NCBI RefSeq assembly: GCF_018263855.1 | Contig: NZ_CP073318.1 | Location: forward strand, 11,160,001-11,224,000 | DNA: 64,000 nucleotides | Direction: 5' to 3' | Origin: Kutzneria sp. CA-103260 | Lineage (GTDB): Bacteria > Actinomycetota > Actinomycetes > Mycobacteriales > Pseudonocardiaceae | Part shown: piece by piece, positions 56,453 to 64,000 of the stretch | How positions within the stretch are numbered: position 1 is the stretch's first letter | Layout of the letters: each line of letters opens with the position of its first letter | The notes under the pieces: generated by a model | Told to the model about the DNA's origin: nothing | The model's database searches: none | Seen by the model: only the letters and a program-made list of their open reading frames with translations | Made by a program: the position numbers and the translations under genes

Positions 56453-58702
56453 GTGGACGGGACGCTGCCGGCCGAGCTGACCAGCTTCGTCGGACGCCGG
56501 GACGAGGTCGTCGACGTGCAGCGGCTGTTGGCGACGAGCCGGCTGTTGACGCTGACCGGTCCCGGCGGGGTCGGCAAGACCCGGCTCGCGGTGCGGGTGG
56601 CGGCCCGGATGCGCCGCTCGGTGCGGGACGGCGTGCGGTTCGTCGATCTGACGGGCGTGCGTGACGAGGCGCTGCTGGGCCAGACCGTGGCCACGGCGCT
56701 GGGCCTGGGCGGGCATGCCGAGGATCCGGTGGCGCAGCTGGCCGAGCACGTCGAGGGCCGGGATCTCCTTGTGGTGCTGGACAATTGCGAACACCTGACC
56801 CGGGCGTGCGCGTCGCTGGTCGGTCGGCTGCTGACCGTGCCCGGGTCGACGCGGGTGCTGGCCACCAGCCGGCACCTGCTGGACGTCGCCGGCGAGCAGG
56901 TCTGTCCGGTGCCGCCACTGCCCGTCGCGGACGCCGGTGTGCGGCTGTTCCTGGACCGCGCTGCCGCTGTGGTGCCGGATTTCGAGCTGGCCGGCGGCGA
57001 TCACGAGCAGGTCCGGGCCATCTGCGCCGCCCTGGACGGCATGCCGCTGGCCATCGAGCTCGCGGCCGTCCGGGTGCGGACACTGCCGCTGAGCGCCGTC
57101 CGGACCCGCCTGGACGACTGCCTCCGCCTGCTCGTCGGCGGAGATCGTTCGGGCCCGGCCCATCAGCGGACCCTGGCCGCGACCATCACGTGGAGCTACG
57201 ACCTCTGTTCGCCCGACGAACAGCTGCTGTGGCGGCGGCTGTCGGTGTTCCACGGCGGCATCACGCTTGATGCCGTGCACGAGGTGTGCGCCGATGACGA
57301 CCTGCCCGGCGCGCGGGTGCTGGGTCTGGTGGACGGGCTGGTCGACAAGTCGGTCCTGCTGCCGGCGGCTGGCGAACAGGCCCGGTATCGGATGCAGGAC
57401 ACGGTGCGCCAGTTCGGATTCGCCCAGCTCGGCGACGCCGGCGAGCGGGAGTTGGCGCAACGGCGTCACCGCGACCACTTCCGTCGGCTGGCCCGGCGTT
57501 GCGTCGGCGAGATGACCACCAGCCAGTCCGTTGTCCACCAACGACTTGTCGCCGAGTGCGCCAACTTCCGGGCGGCGGCCCAATGGTCCGTCGAGCACGA
57601 GCCGCGGCTGGCGCTGGACATCGTGGCGTCCCTGGGGATCGGCTGGCTGTGCTTCGGCATGGTGGAAGAGGGGCGTCACTGGTTCGCCCGCGTGCTGGCC
57701 CTCGATCCGGATCCTTCGCCGCAGCGGGCGATGGTGCTGTGGGGCAACGCGATCGCGGTCACCGTGCAGGGAAACCGGTCCACTGCGACCGACCTGCTGG
57801 CGCAGTGCCGTGCGCTGGCCGACCACCTCGGCGACGACAAGTTCACCGCGATGACGGTGTTCGCCCACGCGCTGGATTCCCTGGCTGCGGGGGACAATAC
57901 GGCCGCACGGGCCGGTTTCGCCGAGGCCGTGGAGCGGATCGACGCCGCCGGTGCGCTGGCCGGCACCGCATGTGTCGCCCGCGCCTGCCTGGCGTGCGCG
58001 ATGATGTTCGACGGCGACATCGCCGACGCCAAGGCCGTGGCCGAGGAGGCGTTGCTGAAATGCGAGCAGACGGGTGAGCAGTGGGCGCGGTCCTACGTGC
58101 TCTACGCGCTGGCCCTGGTCGCGTGGGCTCAGGGCGACAGCGGGGAGGCGGTCGCCGTGGCCGGCCGTGGCGTGCGGGTCGCCCACCGCTTCAGTGACCT
58201 GATCTCGTTGTCGATGCTGATGGAGCTGCTGGCCTGGATCGCGGTGTCCGACGGCGACCACGAGGTGGCGGCCGAGCGTTTCGGCGCGGTGTCGCGGATC
58301 TGGCAGTTGGTCGGCGGGCGGACCATGACGGCCTGGCAGAACTTGCGGATTCCCCATGGCCGGGCCGAAGCCGAGGCGCGGGCCGCCCTGGGCGACGAGG
58401 CGTTCGAGGTGTCGTTCGGCACCGGGGTCGAGCGGGCCCTGGACATCGACCACGCGGTGGCCCACGTGCTCGGCGGCGGTGGGACGCGGCGTTCACCGGC
58501 GTGGGGACTGCTGACCCGGCGGGAGATCCAGGTGGCCGAGCTGCTCGGCGGCGGGCTGGCCAACCAGGAGATCGCCGCCCGGCTGACCATCTCCCGCCGG
58601 ACCGCGGAGGGGCACGTCAACAACGTCCTGGTCAAGCTGGGCTTCAGCAGCCGGGCCCAGGTCGCGGCCTGGCTGGCCGAGCGGTGCGTAGTGGACAGGT
58701 AG
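56453..58702 (+). CDS. ATPase-LuxR large regulator (LAL-like), copy 2
   Basis: 749 aa from GTG 56453, 8 nt after GGAGG (MDGTLPAELTSFVGRRDEV). Walker A GPGGVGKT at 36-43, Walker B LLVVLDNCEHL near 103-113, sensor VLATSRHLL, GMPLAIELAAVRVRTLPL; winged region SYDLCSPDEQLLWRRLSVFHGG; TPR-like repeats about 380-650; C-terminal LuxR domain about 685-745 (LLTRREIQVAELLGGGLANQEIAARLTISRRTAEGHV in parts). Complete example of the family. Pairs with the IclR gene before it. Confidence 0.9.
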   Translation: MDGTLPAELTSFVGRRDEVVDVQRLLATSRLLTLTGPGGVGKTRLAVRVAARMRRSVRDGVRFVDLTGVRDEALLGQTVATALGLGGHAEDPVAQLAEHVEGRDLLVVLDNCEHLTRACASLVGRLLTVPGSTRVLATSRHLLDVAGEQVCPVPPLPVADAGVRLFLDRAAAVVPDFELAGGDHEQVRAICAALDGMPLAIELAAVRVRTLPLSAVRTRLDDCLRLLVGGDRSGPAHQRTLAATITWSYDLCSPDEQLLWRRLSVFHGGITLDAVHEVCADDDLPGARVLGLVDGLVDKSVLLPAAGEQARYRMQDTVRQFGFAQLGDAGERELAQRRHRDHFRRLARRCVGEMTTSQSVVHQRLVAECANFRAAAQWSVEHEPRLALDIVASLGIGWLCFGMVEEGRHWFARVLALDPDPSPQRAMVLWGNAIAVTVQGNRSTATDLLAQCRALADHLGDDKFTAMTVFAHALDSLAAGDNTAARAGFAEAVERIDAAGALAGTACVARACLACAMMFDGDIADAKAVAEEALLKCEQTGEQWARSYVLYALALVAWAQGDSGEAVAVAGRGVRVAHRFSDLISLSMLMELLAWIAVSDGDHEVAAERFGAVSRIWQLVGGRTMTAWQNLRIPHGRAEAEARAALGDEAFEVSFGTGVERALDIDHAVAHVLGGGGTRRSPAWGLLTRREIQVAELLGGGLANQEIAARLTISRRTAEGHVNNVLVKLGFSSRAQVAAWLAERCVVDR

Positions 58703-58780
58703 TCGCCACGATGCGCGGCCCCGTCGAAAATCGACAGAATTCCGACGTTGCGACCGACCGATGTGGAGAGGGAGCTCGCC

Positions 58781-59464
58781 GTGACCTCAGTCGAGACCAG
58801 CAGGGTGGTCGAGCGGGCGCTGGACATCGTGGAGTACCTGGCCGCCTGTGCGGGACCGGTGCGCCTGGCCGACGTCGCCCGGCACACCGCGTTCTCCAAG
58901 GCCACGGCCTACCGGCTGCTGCGGACGCTGTGCGCGGGCGGGCTGGCCGCGCGGGACGGCGACGACTACGTCCTCGGGCCGCAGCCGGCGCGGTGGACCC
59001 GGCAGGTCAACCCCGCCGAACGTGTCCACAACGGGCTGATGCCGACGCTGATCGAGCTGTTCGACCGGACCGGCGGCGCGGTGAACGTCGGCGTGCTGCA
59101 TGACGGCGTGGTGCGTTACTCGGTGGCCGTGCGGGACTGGAACTATCCGGCCGGCGAGCCCGACCGGGCCGCGCCCGAACACAGTGCCGTCGGCAAGGTC
59201 CTGCTGGCCTTCGCGGCCGCCACCGCCACCGACGAGCTCCGCGGCATCCGGGAACGCGGAGCTGCCATCGCCTGCGACCAGTGGATTCGTGGCCAGGTCG
59301 AGGTCGCGGCCCCGGTGTTTGTCGGCGACAGCGCCATCGCCGCCGTCCGCGTGGCCGGCATCCGCGGCCGGCTCGACCTGGCCACAGCCACGGTCCAGGC
59401 GATCCGCGCCGCCCGGAAGGCCTCGGCCAGCGTGGTCCCGGCTCAACGGGCCGGCTCTGCGTGA
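58781..59464 (+). CDS. IclR-family regulator, copy 2
   Basis: 227 aa from GTG 58781, 8 nt after GGGAG. HTH about 8-65 (RVVERALDIVEYLAACAGPVRLADVARHTAFSKATAYRLLRTL in parts) and an effector domain (FDRTGGAVNVGVLHDGVVRYS, PEHSAVGKVLLAFAA, QVEVAAPVFVGDSAIAAVRVAG). The SAVGKVLLA segment, usual in IclR proteins, is present here but lost in copy 1. The stop overlaps the start of LuxR-ATPase copy 3 (GTGA), so the pair is coupled. Confidence 0.88.
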   Translation: MTSVETSRVVERALDIVEYLAACAGPVRLADVARHTAFSKATAYRLLRTLCAGGLAARDGDDYVLGPQPARWTRQVNPAERVHNGLMPTLIELFDRTGGAVNVGVLHDGVVRYSVAVRDWNYPAGEPDRAAPEHSAVGKVLLAFAAATATDELRGIRERGAAIACDQWIRGQVEVAAPVFVGDSAIAAVRVAGIRGRLDLATATVQAIRAARKASASVVPAQRAGSA

Positions 59465-61527
59465 GCGAATCAGCTGGTGACTCGCCGCTGCCCGGGGAAA
59501 CGAGTCGGTTCGTGGGGCGGACGGCGGAAGTCGCCGAGCTGCGGCGGCTGTTGGCGGCCAGCCGGGTGCTGACCGTCACGGGGGTCGGCGGGGTCGGGAA
59601 GTCGAGGCTGGCCGTGCGGTTGGCCGGACAGGTGCGGAGGCTGTGGCGGGACGGGATTCGGTACGTGGACCTCGGGCCGTTGGCGGCGGTGCCACGGTTG
59701 AAGGAAGGTTTGCGGGACAAGGAACTTCTGTTGGTGCTGGACAACTGCGAGCACCTGGTGCAGGAGACCGCGGAGCTGGTGTCGGAGGTGGTGGGGGCCT
59801 GCCCGGGCGTCCGGGTGGTGGCGACCAGCCGGCACGTGTTGGGAATAGCGGGGGAACAGATCTACCAGCTGCGGCCGCTGTCCATTGAGGACGAAGCGGT
59901 GGCGCTGTTCGCGGACCGGGCGGGAATGGCGTTGACGGCGCAGAACAGGGCGACGGTGGCGGGGATCTGCCGTGGCGTGGACGGGATAACGCTGGCGGTG
60001 GAGCAGGCGGCCCGGACGCGGGTGGCGGGCGAAAGCGCCGAAGACCCCATGGCGGCGACGATCGGGCGCAGCCATGGGCTGTGCACGCCGGAGGAACGGG
60101 ACATGTGGGCCCGGCTCGCCGTGTTCTCGGGCTCGTTCAGCCTTGAGGCGGCCGAGGACGTGTGCGGGGACGTGCTTGACCTGGTGACGAGCCTGGTGGA
60201 CAAGTCGGTGCTCGTGCTGGAGCGGGGCGGGCGGTATCGGATGTGGTCGCCGGTCCGCCGGTACGGGGCGGAGCGTTGCCCGGAGCGGTTGCGGATCGGG
60301 CATCGGGACCACTTCAGGAGGGTGGTGCTCAAGGCGAGGGAAGACTGGTTCGCCGGGTGGCAGGGCGAGGCGGTCGATGCGGTGCGGGCGGATCTGGACA
60401 ATGTGCGGGCGGCGTTGGAGTTCTGCGCGAACGAGCCGGGGGAGGCGGAGGCCGGCCTGGAGATGGTGGCGGCGCTGTCGTACTACTGGATCTGTTGCGG
60501 CGCGGTGGAAGAAGGCCGGCGATGGTCGGCCCGGATGCTGGCGTTGTGTCCGAAAGCGACAGTCGATCGGGGCACGGCGTTGTGGACGTACGCGATGCTG
60601 ACGACGATGCAGGGGGCCGTCGCGGTGGAGGCCGCGGAGGAGTTGGCCCGGGCGTTCGACGACGACCGGTTGGCGGCGCTCACGGACTTCGTCAAGGCCG
60701 GCAAGAGCTTTGCCACCGGTGATCACGCGGTGGCGAGGGAGCTGTTTCCGCCGGTGGCTGAGCGGCTGGCGGCCATCGGATACTCCGCGTCGGCCGTCAC
60801 GGCCCTGAACGCCGCTGCCATCAGTACGGTTTTCACCGGCGACGCCGAGGCGGCGGCCGAGATCGCACGGCGGTCGCTGGACATGTGTGATCGGCAAGGC
60901 GAGCAGTGGGGCCGGTCTCTGGCCCACTTCGCGTCGGCGATGGCCAACTGGGCAAGGGGCGACCTGGATCGGGCCGTCGCTGATCTACGCCGGGGCGCAC
61001 GGTATGTGCGGCGGTTCGGCGACATGCTGGCCCTGGCGATGCACGTCGAGCTCCGCATCTGGATCGCCGTCGCGGCCGGCGACTTGCCCTTGGCGGCACG
61101 GCTTTTCGGCGCGTCATCGCGGGCGTGGCCACTGGTCGGGGGGCGGGTCCTGCTCGAATCGCCGTCCTGGCTGGGCCCGCACCTGAAGTGTGAACGCCAG
61201 ACCCGCGCCGCCCTGGGCCGTGACGCCTTCAACGCCGCCTACGCCCACGGTGTCGCGCAGTGCCCGGACGCCAGCGGCATTCTCGACTTCGTCTTCGGCG
61301 AATCCGCAGATCGGCCCGGCAAGGTACGCAACGGCGTCCTCACGCCCCGGGAGATCCAGGTCGTCGAGCTCGTGGCGACCGGCCTGCCCAACAAGGAGAT
61401 CGCCAACCGGCTGCTGGTCACCCAGCGCACAGTCGAAACCCATGTCAACCACGTCCTGACCAAGCTCCGGCTGTCCCGCCGCGCCCAGATCACCGCCTGG
61501 GTCTCGGCCCGATCAAGGTCCACATAG
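59461..61527 (+). CDS. ATPase-LuxR large regulator (LAL-like), copy 3
   Basis: 688 aa from GTG 59461, overlapping the IclR stop. Walker A GVGGVGKS at 41-48, Walker B LLLVLDNCEHL near 95-105, sensor VVATSRHVLG, and GITLAVEQAARTRV. The helical middle contains WICCGAVEEGRRWSARML, matching WLCFGMVEEGRHWFARVL of copy 2. C-terminal LuxR domain about 630-683 (LTPREIQVVELVATGLPNKEIANRLLVTQRTVETHVNHVLTKL in parts). Ends at a bidirectional terminator. Confidence 0.9.
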   Translation: MSESAGDSPLPGETSRFVGRTAEVAELRRLLAASRVLTVTGVGGVGKSRLAVRLAGQVRRLWRDGIRYVDLGPLAAVPRLKEGLRDKELLLVLDNCEHLVQETAELVSEVVGACPGVRVVATSRHVLGIAGEQIYQLRPLSIEDEAVALFADRAGMALTAQNRATVAGICRGVDGITLAVEQAARTRVAGESAEDPMAATIGRSHGLCTPEERDMWARLAVFSGSFSLEAAEDVCGDVLDLVTSLVDKSVLVLERGGRYRMWSPVRRYGAERCPERLRIGHRDHFRRVVLKAREDWFAGWQGEAVDAVRADLDNVRAALEFCANEPGEAEAGLEMVAALSYYWICCGAVEEGRRWSARMLALCPKATVDRGTALWTYAMLTTMQGAVAVEAAEELARAFDDDRLAALTDFVKAGKSFATGDHAVARELFPPVAERLAAIGYSASAVTALNAAAISTVFTGDAEAAAEIARRSLDMCDRQGEQWGRSLAHFASAMANWARGDLDRAVADLRRGARYVRRFGDMLALAMHVELRIWIAVAAGDLPLAARLFGASSRAWPLVGGRVLLESPSWLGPHLKCERQTRAALGRDAFNAAYAHGVAQCPDASGILDFVFGESADRPGKVRNGVLTPREIQVVELVATGLPNKEIANRLLVTQRTVETHVNHVLTKLRLSRRAQITAWVSARSRST

Positions 61528-61529
61528 GA

Positions 61530-61563
61530 CGAAGCCGGCCCCGGGGTAACGGGACCGGCTTCG
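61530..61563. terminator. Bidirectional hairpin terminator
   Basis: CGAAGCCGG (61530-61538) pairs with CCGGCTTCG (61555-61563). It starts 3 nt after the LuxR-ATPase stop and lies 12 nt from the stop of the convergent secreted protein gene, so it can serve both. Confidence 0.78.
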
Positions 61564-61574
61564 GACCGGGCGGC

Positions 61575-61991
61575 TCAGCTTCGGACGAACTCCCAGGTCA
61601 CCGGGACGTCGCCGAGGTCGGTGCCGCCGGTCAGCTGCCGGAAGACCGGCTCGCTGACGTCGATGTGCTTGGCGTCGCAACCCGGGCACTGGTCCTTGAC
61701 CGGGATGGTGACGGTCTTGTTCTTGTACTTCACCTTGACCGAGACGCCGTCGCACAGCGGGTCGTCGTTGGGGTTCGAGGATGTCCAGAAGCTCTTCGGA
61801 ACCGCGACCAGCCGCTGCGACGACGCGTCGATCGGATCGCCGCAGGCGCCGAGGCCCTTGTCGTCGTAGTAGGTCGCGTTGCCCTTGACCGGCTTGTTGA
61901 ACGGGACCGCGGCGTACGCGGTCTGGCCGGCCAGCAGCGGGATGGTGACGGCGATGGCGATGACGCCGAGCGCCTTGGCGAACCTGGACAT
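61575..61991 (-). CDS. Secreted double-psi-barrel protein (expansin/papain-inhibitor-like)
   Basis: 138 aa with a Sec signal (MSRFAKALGVIAIAVTIPLL, cleavage after AYA near residue 27). The mature barrel has GNATYYDDKGLGACG, LVAVPKSFW, VTIPVKDQCPGCDAKHIDVSEPVFRQL, i.e. the RlpA/expansin-type pattern with His and Asp of the HIDVS motif and paired Cys for disulfides. Similar in size to Streptomyces papain-inhibitor-like proteins. Acts outside the cell, perhaps on cell-wall polysaccharides or proteases; enzymatic activity uncertain. Follows the chitinase gene on the same strand but a hairpin separates them. Confidence 0.85.
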   Translation of the reverse strand: MSRFAKALGVIAIAVTIPLLAGQTAYAAVPFNKPVKGNATYYDDKGLGACGDPIDASSQRLVAVPKSFWTSSNPNDDPLCDGVSVKVKYKNKTVTIPVKDQCPGCDAKHIDVSEPVFRQLTGGTDLGDVPVTWEFVRS

Positions 61992-62047
61992 GCGCGTTGT
62001 CGACCTTTCTGCCTAGTTCGGATTGCCCGCGTGCTGATGCTGCCGGC

Positions 62048-62081
62048 CGGGTGGCGCGGGCTTCGCGGCCCGCACCACCCG
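62048..62081 (-). terminator. Hairpin terminator after chitinase
   Basis: CGGGTGGCGCGGGC (62048-62061) and GCCCGCACCACCCG (62068-62081) pair with one mismatch around a 6-nt loop. It begins 17 nt after the chitinase stop on the minus strand. Confidence 0.78.
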
Positions 62082-62097
62082 TTGCCGGATTCCGTTG

Positions 62098-62826
62098 TCA
62101 GCAGGTGAGATTGCCGCCGGCGTCGGCGCCGAGGATGCCCACGTACTTCTTGTAGCGGTTGACCCGGTCCTGCATCTGGTCGCGGTTCGCGCCGTTGCAC
62201 TCGAGCTTGCCGTTGATGGTGCGGATCGTCTCGCCGAAGCCCTTGTTCTTGGCCATCGCGTCGTGCGCGGTCATCGAGCCGGCCCCGCTCTGGGTCATCC
62301 AGAACCACAGGCCGCCGGCCTCCCAGGCCACGTCCGCCTTCGTGCCGACCCAGTCGGGGTGGTTGAGCAGGTCGATGTGCAGCGCGTCGCCGGCCGCCTT
62401 GTAGTTGTAGTTCCAGCTCAGCTGGAGCGGGCCGCGGCCGTGGTAGGCGTTCTGGCCGGCCGGGCAGCCGTAGGACTGGCCGCGGTCGCAGTAGCTGCCC
62501 CAGGCGCTCTGGTTGAGCTCGTCGATGTACTTCAGGTCGCCGGTCTCGTGGCCCACGTTGGCCAGCAGCGCCGCGGCCTCGCGCTTCTTGGTCTTGTCGT
62601 CGCCGGTGTTGGCGAACGCCTTCCACGAGCCGAGCGCCTTGGTGAAGCCCTCATAGGTGTAGAACTTGTTCCGGTTGGGGAATATCTGGTTGAACTGAGC
62701 TTCACTCACGACGGAGGCCTGCGGCGACTGCGGCGCCGCGGTGGCCGCCGCGGTCGGCACGGACAGGGCGACGGCGCTCGCGGCGGCGACCGTGGCCAGC
62801 AGGGCCAGGACACGACGTACGGACAT
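62098..62826 (-). CDS. Secreted GH19 chitinase
   Basis: 242 aa. Sec signal peptide (about 1-31, ending ATAAP). Catalytic region of family 19: catalytic acid Glu94 in VGHETGDL, a second acidic residue Glu103 in YIDELNQ, YHGRGPLQLSWNYNY and the WFWMT segment near 180, and C-terminal RTINGKLECNG. No carbohydrate-binding domain, so a compact bacterial GH19. It hydrolyses chitin outside the cell, releasing chito-oligosaccharides; it could also act as an antifungal. Own promoter and terminator. Confidence 0.93.
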   Translation of the reverse strand: MSVRRVLALLATVAAASAVALSVPTAAATAAPQSPQASVVSEAQFNQIFPNRNKFYTYEGFTKALGSWKAFANTGDDKTKKREAAALLANVGHETGDLKYIDELNQSAWGSYCDRGQSYGCPAGQNAYHGRGPLQLSWNYNYKAAGDALHIDLLNHPDWVGTKADVAWEAGGLWFWMTQSGAGSMTAHDAMAKNKGFGETIRTINGKLECNGANRDQMQDRVNRYKKYVGILGADAGGNLTC

Positions 62827-63062
62827 GCGTGTGCTCCTCGAGGTGAAGGAAGGGCGGCGGGGACCAGCGGACCCGCCCTGGGGAGTGAAAGCCGGTGCTC
62901 TCTATCGCTTCTGGACACTAACGACGCGTCCGGACGGTATTAAGCCGGTGTTTCATCCAGCGGAACATTCGCGTGGGCCCCGAGTGCGAATGCCCAGCAT
63001 GCCGCCCCTGCGGTTCACCTGATCGGGGTGCTCCCGGCGCCACGCCGCGGAGATCGGGCGGG

Positions 63063-64000
63063 TTATTCCGTACGCAGCGAGGACATGCGCGTGACGCCGC
63101 GCAGAGTCGGCAGGGTCATCGCCGTCACCAGCAGCACCAGAACCACTGTGGCGCCGGCGAAAGCGCCGATCATGGACCAGTCGATCCGCAGCGTCAGCCC
63201 GGCCGTGCGCAGCACCAGACCGGCCAGTCCGACACCGATGCCGACCGCTACGACCACGGCCAGCACCACCGGGACGGCGGTCTGCCACAACAGGGATCGG
63301 GCCAGTGCGGATCGTGGCACCCCGGCGGCGGCCAGCATGGCCAGCGGGCGGCGGCGTTCGCGGATCTGCTCCAGAGCCAGCACCAGCATGCTGATTCCGG
63401 CCAGCAGCAACGTGAACAGCGAGGCGACGAGCAGCGCGCCGCGGACGACGACAAAGGTGTCCTGGCCGGCGCTGAGCGCGGCGCTGCCGGTGATCGAGAC
63501 GTAGACCTGCCAGGTCAGGCCGGCGAGGGCAGCGGCGATCTGGTCGCCCGCGTCGGCCTGGGCGGCGTCGGTCAGCACGTAGGTCAGGGCCTGGCGGTCC
63601 ACGGGCAGCGTGGTCTGGGCGGCGGCAGCCGGCGTGAGCACCACGCCGGCGCCGATGTACGGGCCCGGCGGCACCCGCATCGGTGTGGTCACGGGGGTCA
63701 GATTCGGGACTGTGTAAGCGATTTTCTCGCTGCCCCGGTGCCGGCCGGTCAGCTGCCAGATGTCGCCGGGGTTGGCCGGGTCGGTGGTGCCGGCGACGTT
63801 GACCAGGAAGCTGTCGCCGTCCACGCAGTGCGACACCGGCAGGGTGCGGGTGATCGTCGCGCAGGAGGCGGTGCTGACGGTGTGCTGGTGGTCCGCGTCG
63901 ACCTGCTGCACCTGGTCGACGCGCTTGGCCGCCGGCACCTTGGCCAGGTCGGCCGTGACCTGGCCGGCGGCCGCCGCCGTGCTGAAGACGCTCACCCACT
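63063..64000 (-). CDS. FtsX-type ABC permease (partial, 5' end outside window)
   Basis: The last 312 or so codons. An extracytoplasmic region (CATITRTLPVSHCVDGDSF, PGPYIGAGVVLTP) precedes the FtsX domain (about the last 135 residues): VVRGALLVASLFTLLLAGISMLVLALEQIRERRRPLAMLAAAGVPRSAL in parts, then two further helices and the ending MSSLRTE. The frame runs off the window end. The partner ATPase would lie outside or downstream. Separate from the 36854 exporter. Confidence 0.85.
   Translation of the reverse strand, partial: WVSVFSTAAAAGQVTADLAKVPAAKRVDQVQQVDADHQHTVSTASCATITRTLPVSHCVDGDSFLVNVAGTTDPANPGDIWQLTGRHRGSEKIAYTVPNLTPVTTPMRVPPGPYIGAGVVLTPAAAAQTTLPVDRQALTYVLTDAAQADAGDQIAAALAGLTWQVYVSITGSAALSAGQDTFVVVRGALLVASLFTLLLAGISMLVLALEQIRERRRPLAMLAAAGVPRSALARSLLWQTAVPVVLAVVVAVGIGVGLAGLVLRTAGLTLRIDWSMIGAFAGATVVLVLLVTAMTLPTLRGVTRMSSLRTE

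Noticed and set aside
55589..58465. 958-codon minus-strand frame under the IclR and LuxR-ATPase genes
   Set aside because: Antisense shadow; composition is Arg/His/Gln-rich and contains no recognisable domain.
53575..61527. Interpretation of the regulator island as part of a polyketide or nonribosomal peptide cluster
   Set aside because: LAL regulators often control such clusters, but no biosynthetic enzymes are present in the window.
62827..63062. ROK-type operator upstream of the chitinase
   Set aside because: I looked for GTTAGGAAA-type dyads before the chitinase and found only a single GTTAG without a partner.
1..64000. tRNA, rRNA, CRISPR arrays, riboswitches, IS elements, phage or integrase genes
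   Set aside because: None recognised on reading both strands; no regular spacer-repeat array, no transposase or integrase motifs.

Overview
The window is chromosomal DNA from a high-GC actinomycete, most likely a Pseudonocardiales genus of the Amycolatopsis/Kutzneria type. This is inferred from the roughly 70% GC, strong third-position GC, many GTG and TTG starts, Tat and lipoprotein signals, and the mix of secreted polysaccharide hydrolases with many small regulator-enzyme pairs. I see no rRNA, tRNA, CRISPR array, IS element, phage module or polyketide/nonribosomal peptide cluster.

Layout. 1-1837: end of a DUF58 operon. 1997-4303: Tat-exported family 8 polysaccharide lyase. 4374-9184: an SDR and a LysR regulator that carry matching LysR-type boxes but are separated by a lower-GC NB-ARC/TPR gene, then a DUF1062 gene. 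9463-13704: giant secreted GH92 alpha-mannosidase. 13799-16644: SCO6745-like protein, ArsR, and an ECF sigma/membrane protein pair. 16874-20314: secreted lectin-like protein behind a ROK-type palindrome, and a lipoxygenase. 20319-24344: YchJ-like protein, a leaderless ArsR-SRPBCC operon, and an ECF41 sigma gene divergent from two NAD(P)-binding proteins across a mirrored promoter. 24320-30674: GH3 glycosidase, LacI repressor and a sugar ABC importer. 30749-39184: lipoprotein, TetR-controlled oxidoreductases, hydrolase, and a LiaS/DesK-type two-component system with an FtsX-type ABC exporter. 39204-48914: small enzymes, catalase, LysR/hydrolase/ketopantoate reductase operon, leaderless TetR, and an MFS-CGNR pair with twin operators. 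48911-53387: ABC-2 exporter, DM13 protein, and an SDR-TetR operon with three operators. 53575-61527: a regulator-only island of three large ATPase-LuxR regulators and two IclR proteins. 61575-64000: secreted expansin-like protein, GH19 chitinase, and the end of another FtsX permease.

Two themes recur. First, local regulators sit beside visible palindromic operators, often with a -10 hexamer about 7 bases before the start codon, which implies leaderless mRNA (ArsR 20900, TetR 32949, TetR 45766, CGNR 47651, both sides of the ECF41 promoter). Second, intergenic ends are decorated with a family of long hairpins whose stems vary but stay paired while the loop keeps a GTTCAAC-like core, plus a second family built on GAGTGGCTC/GAGCCACTC.

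The most notable candidates are the split SDR/LysR locus with its inserted NB-ARC gene, the mirror-image ECF41 promoter, the alternating IclR/LuxR-ATPase island, and the conserved-loop hairpin family. Functions are inferred from motifs and family knowledge; no database search was run.
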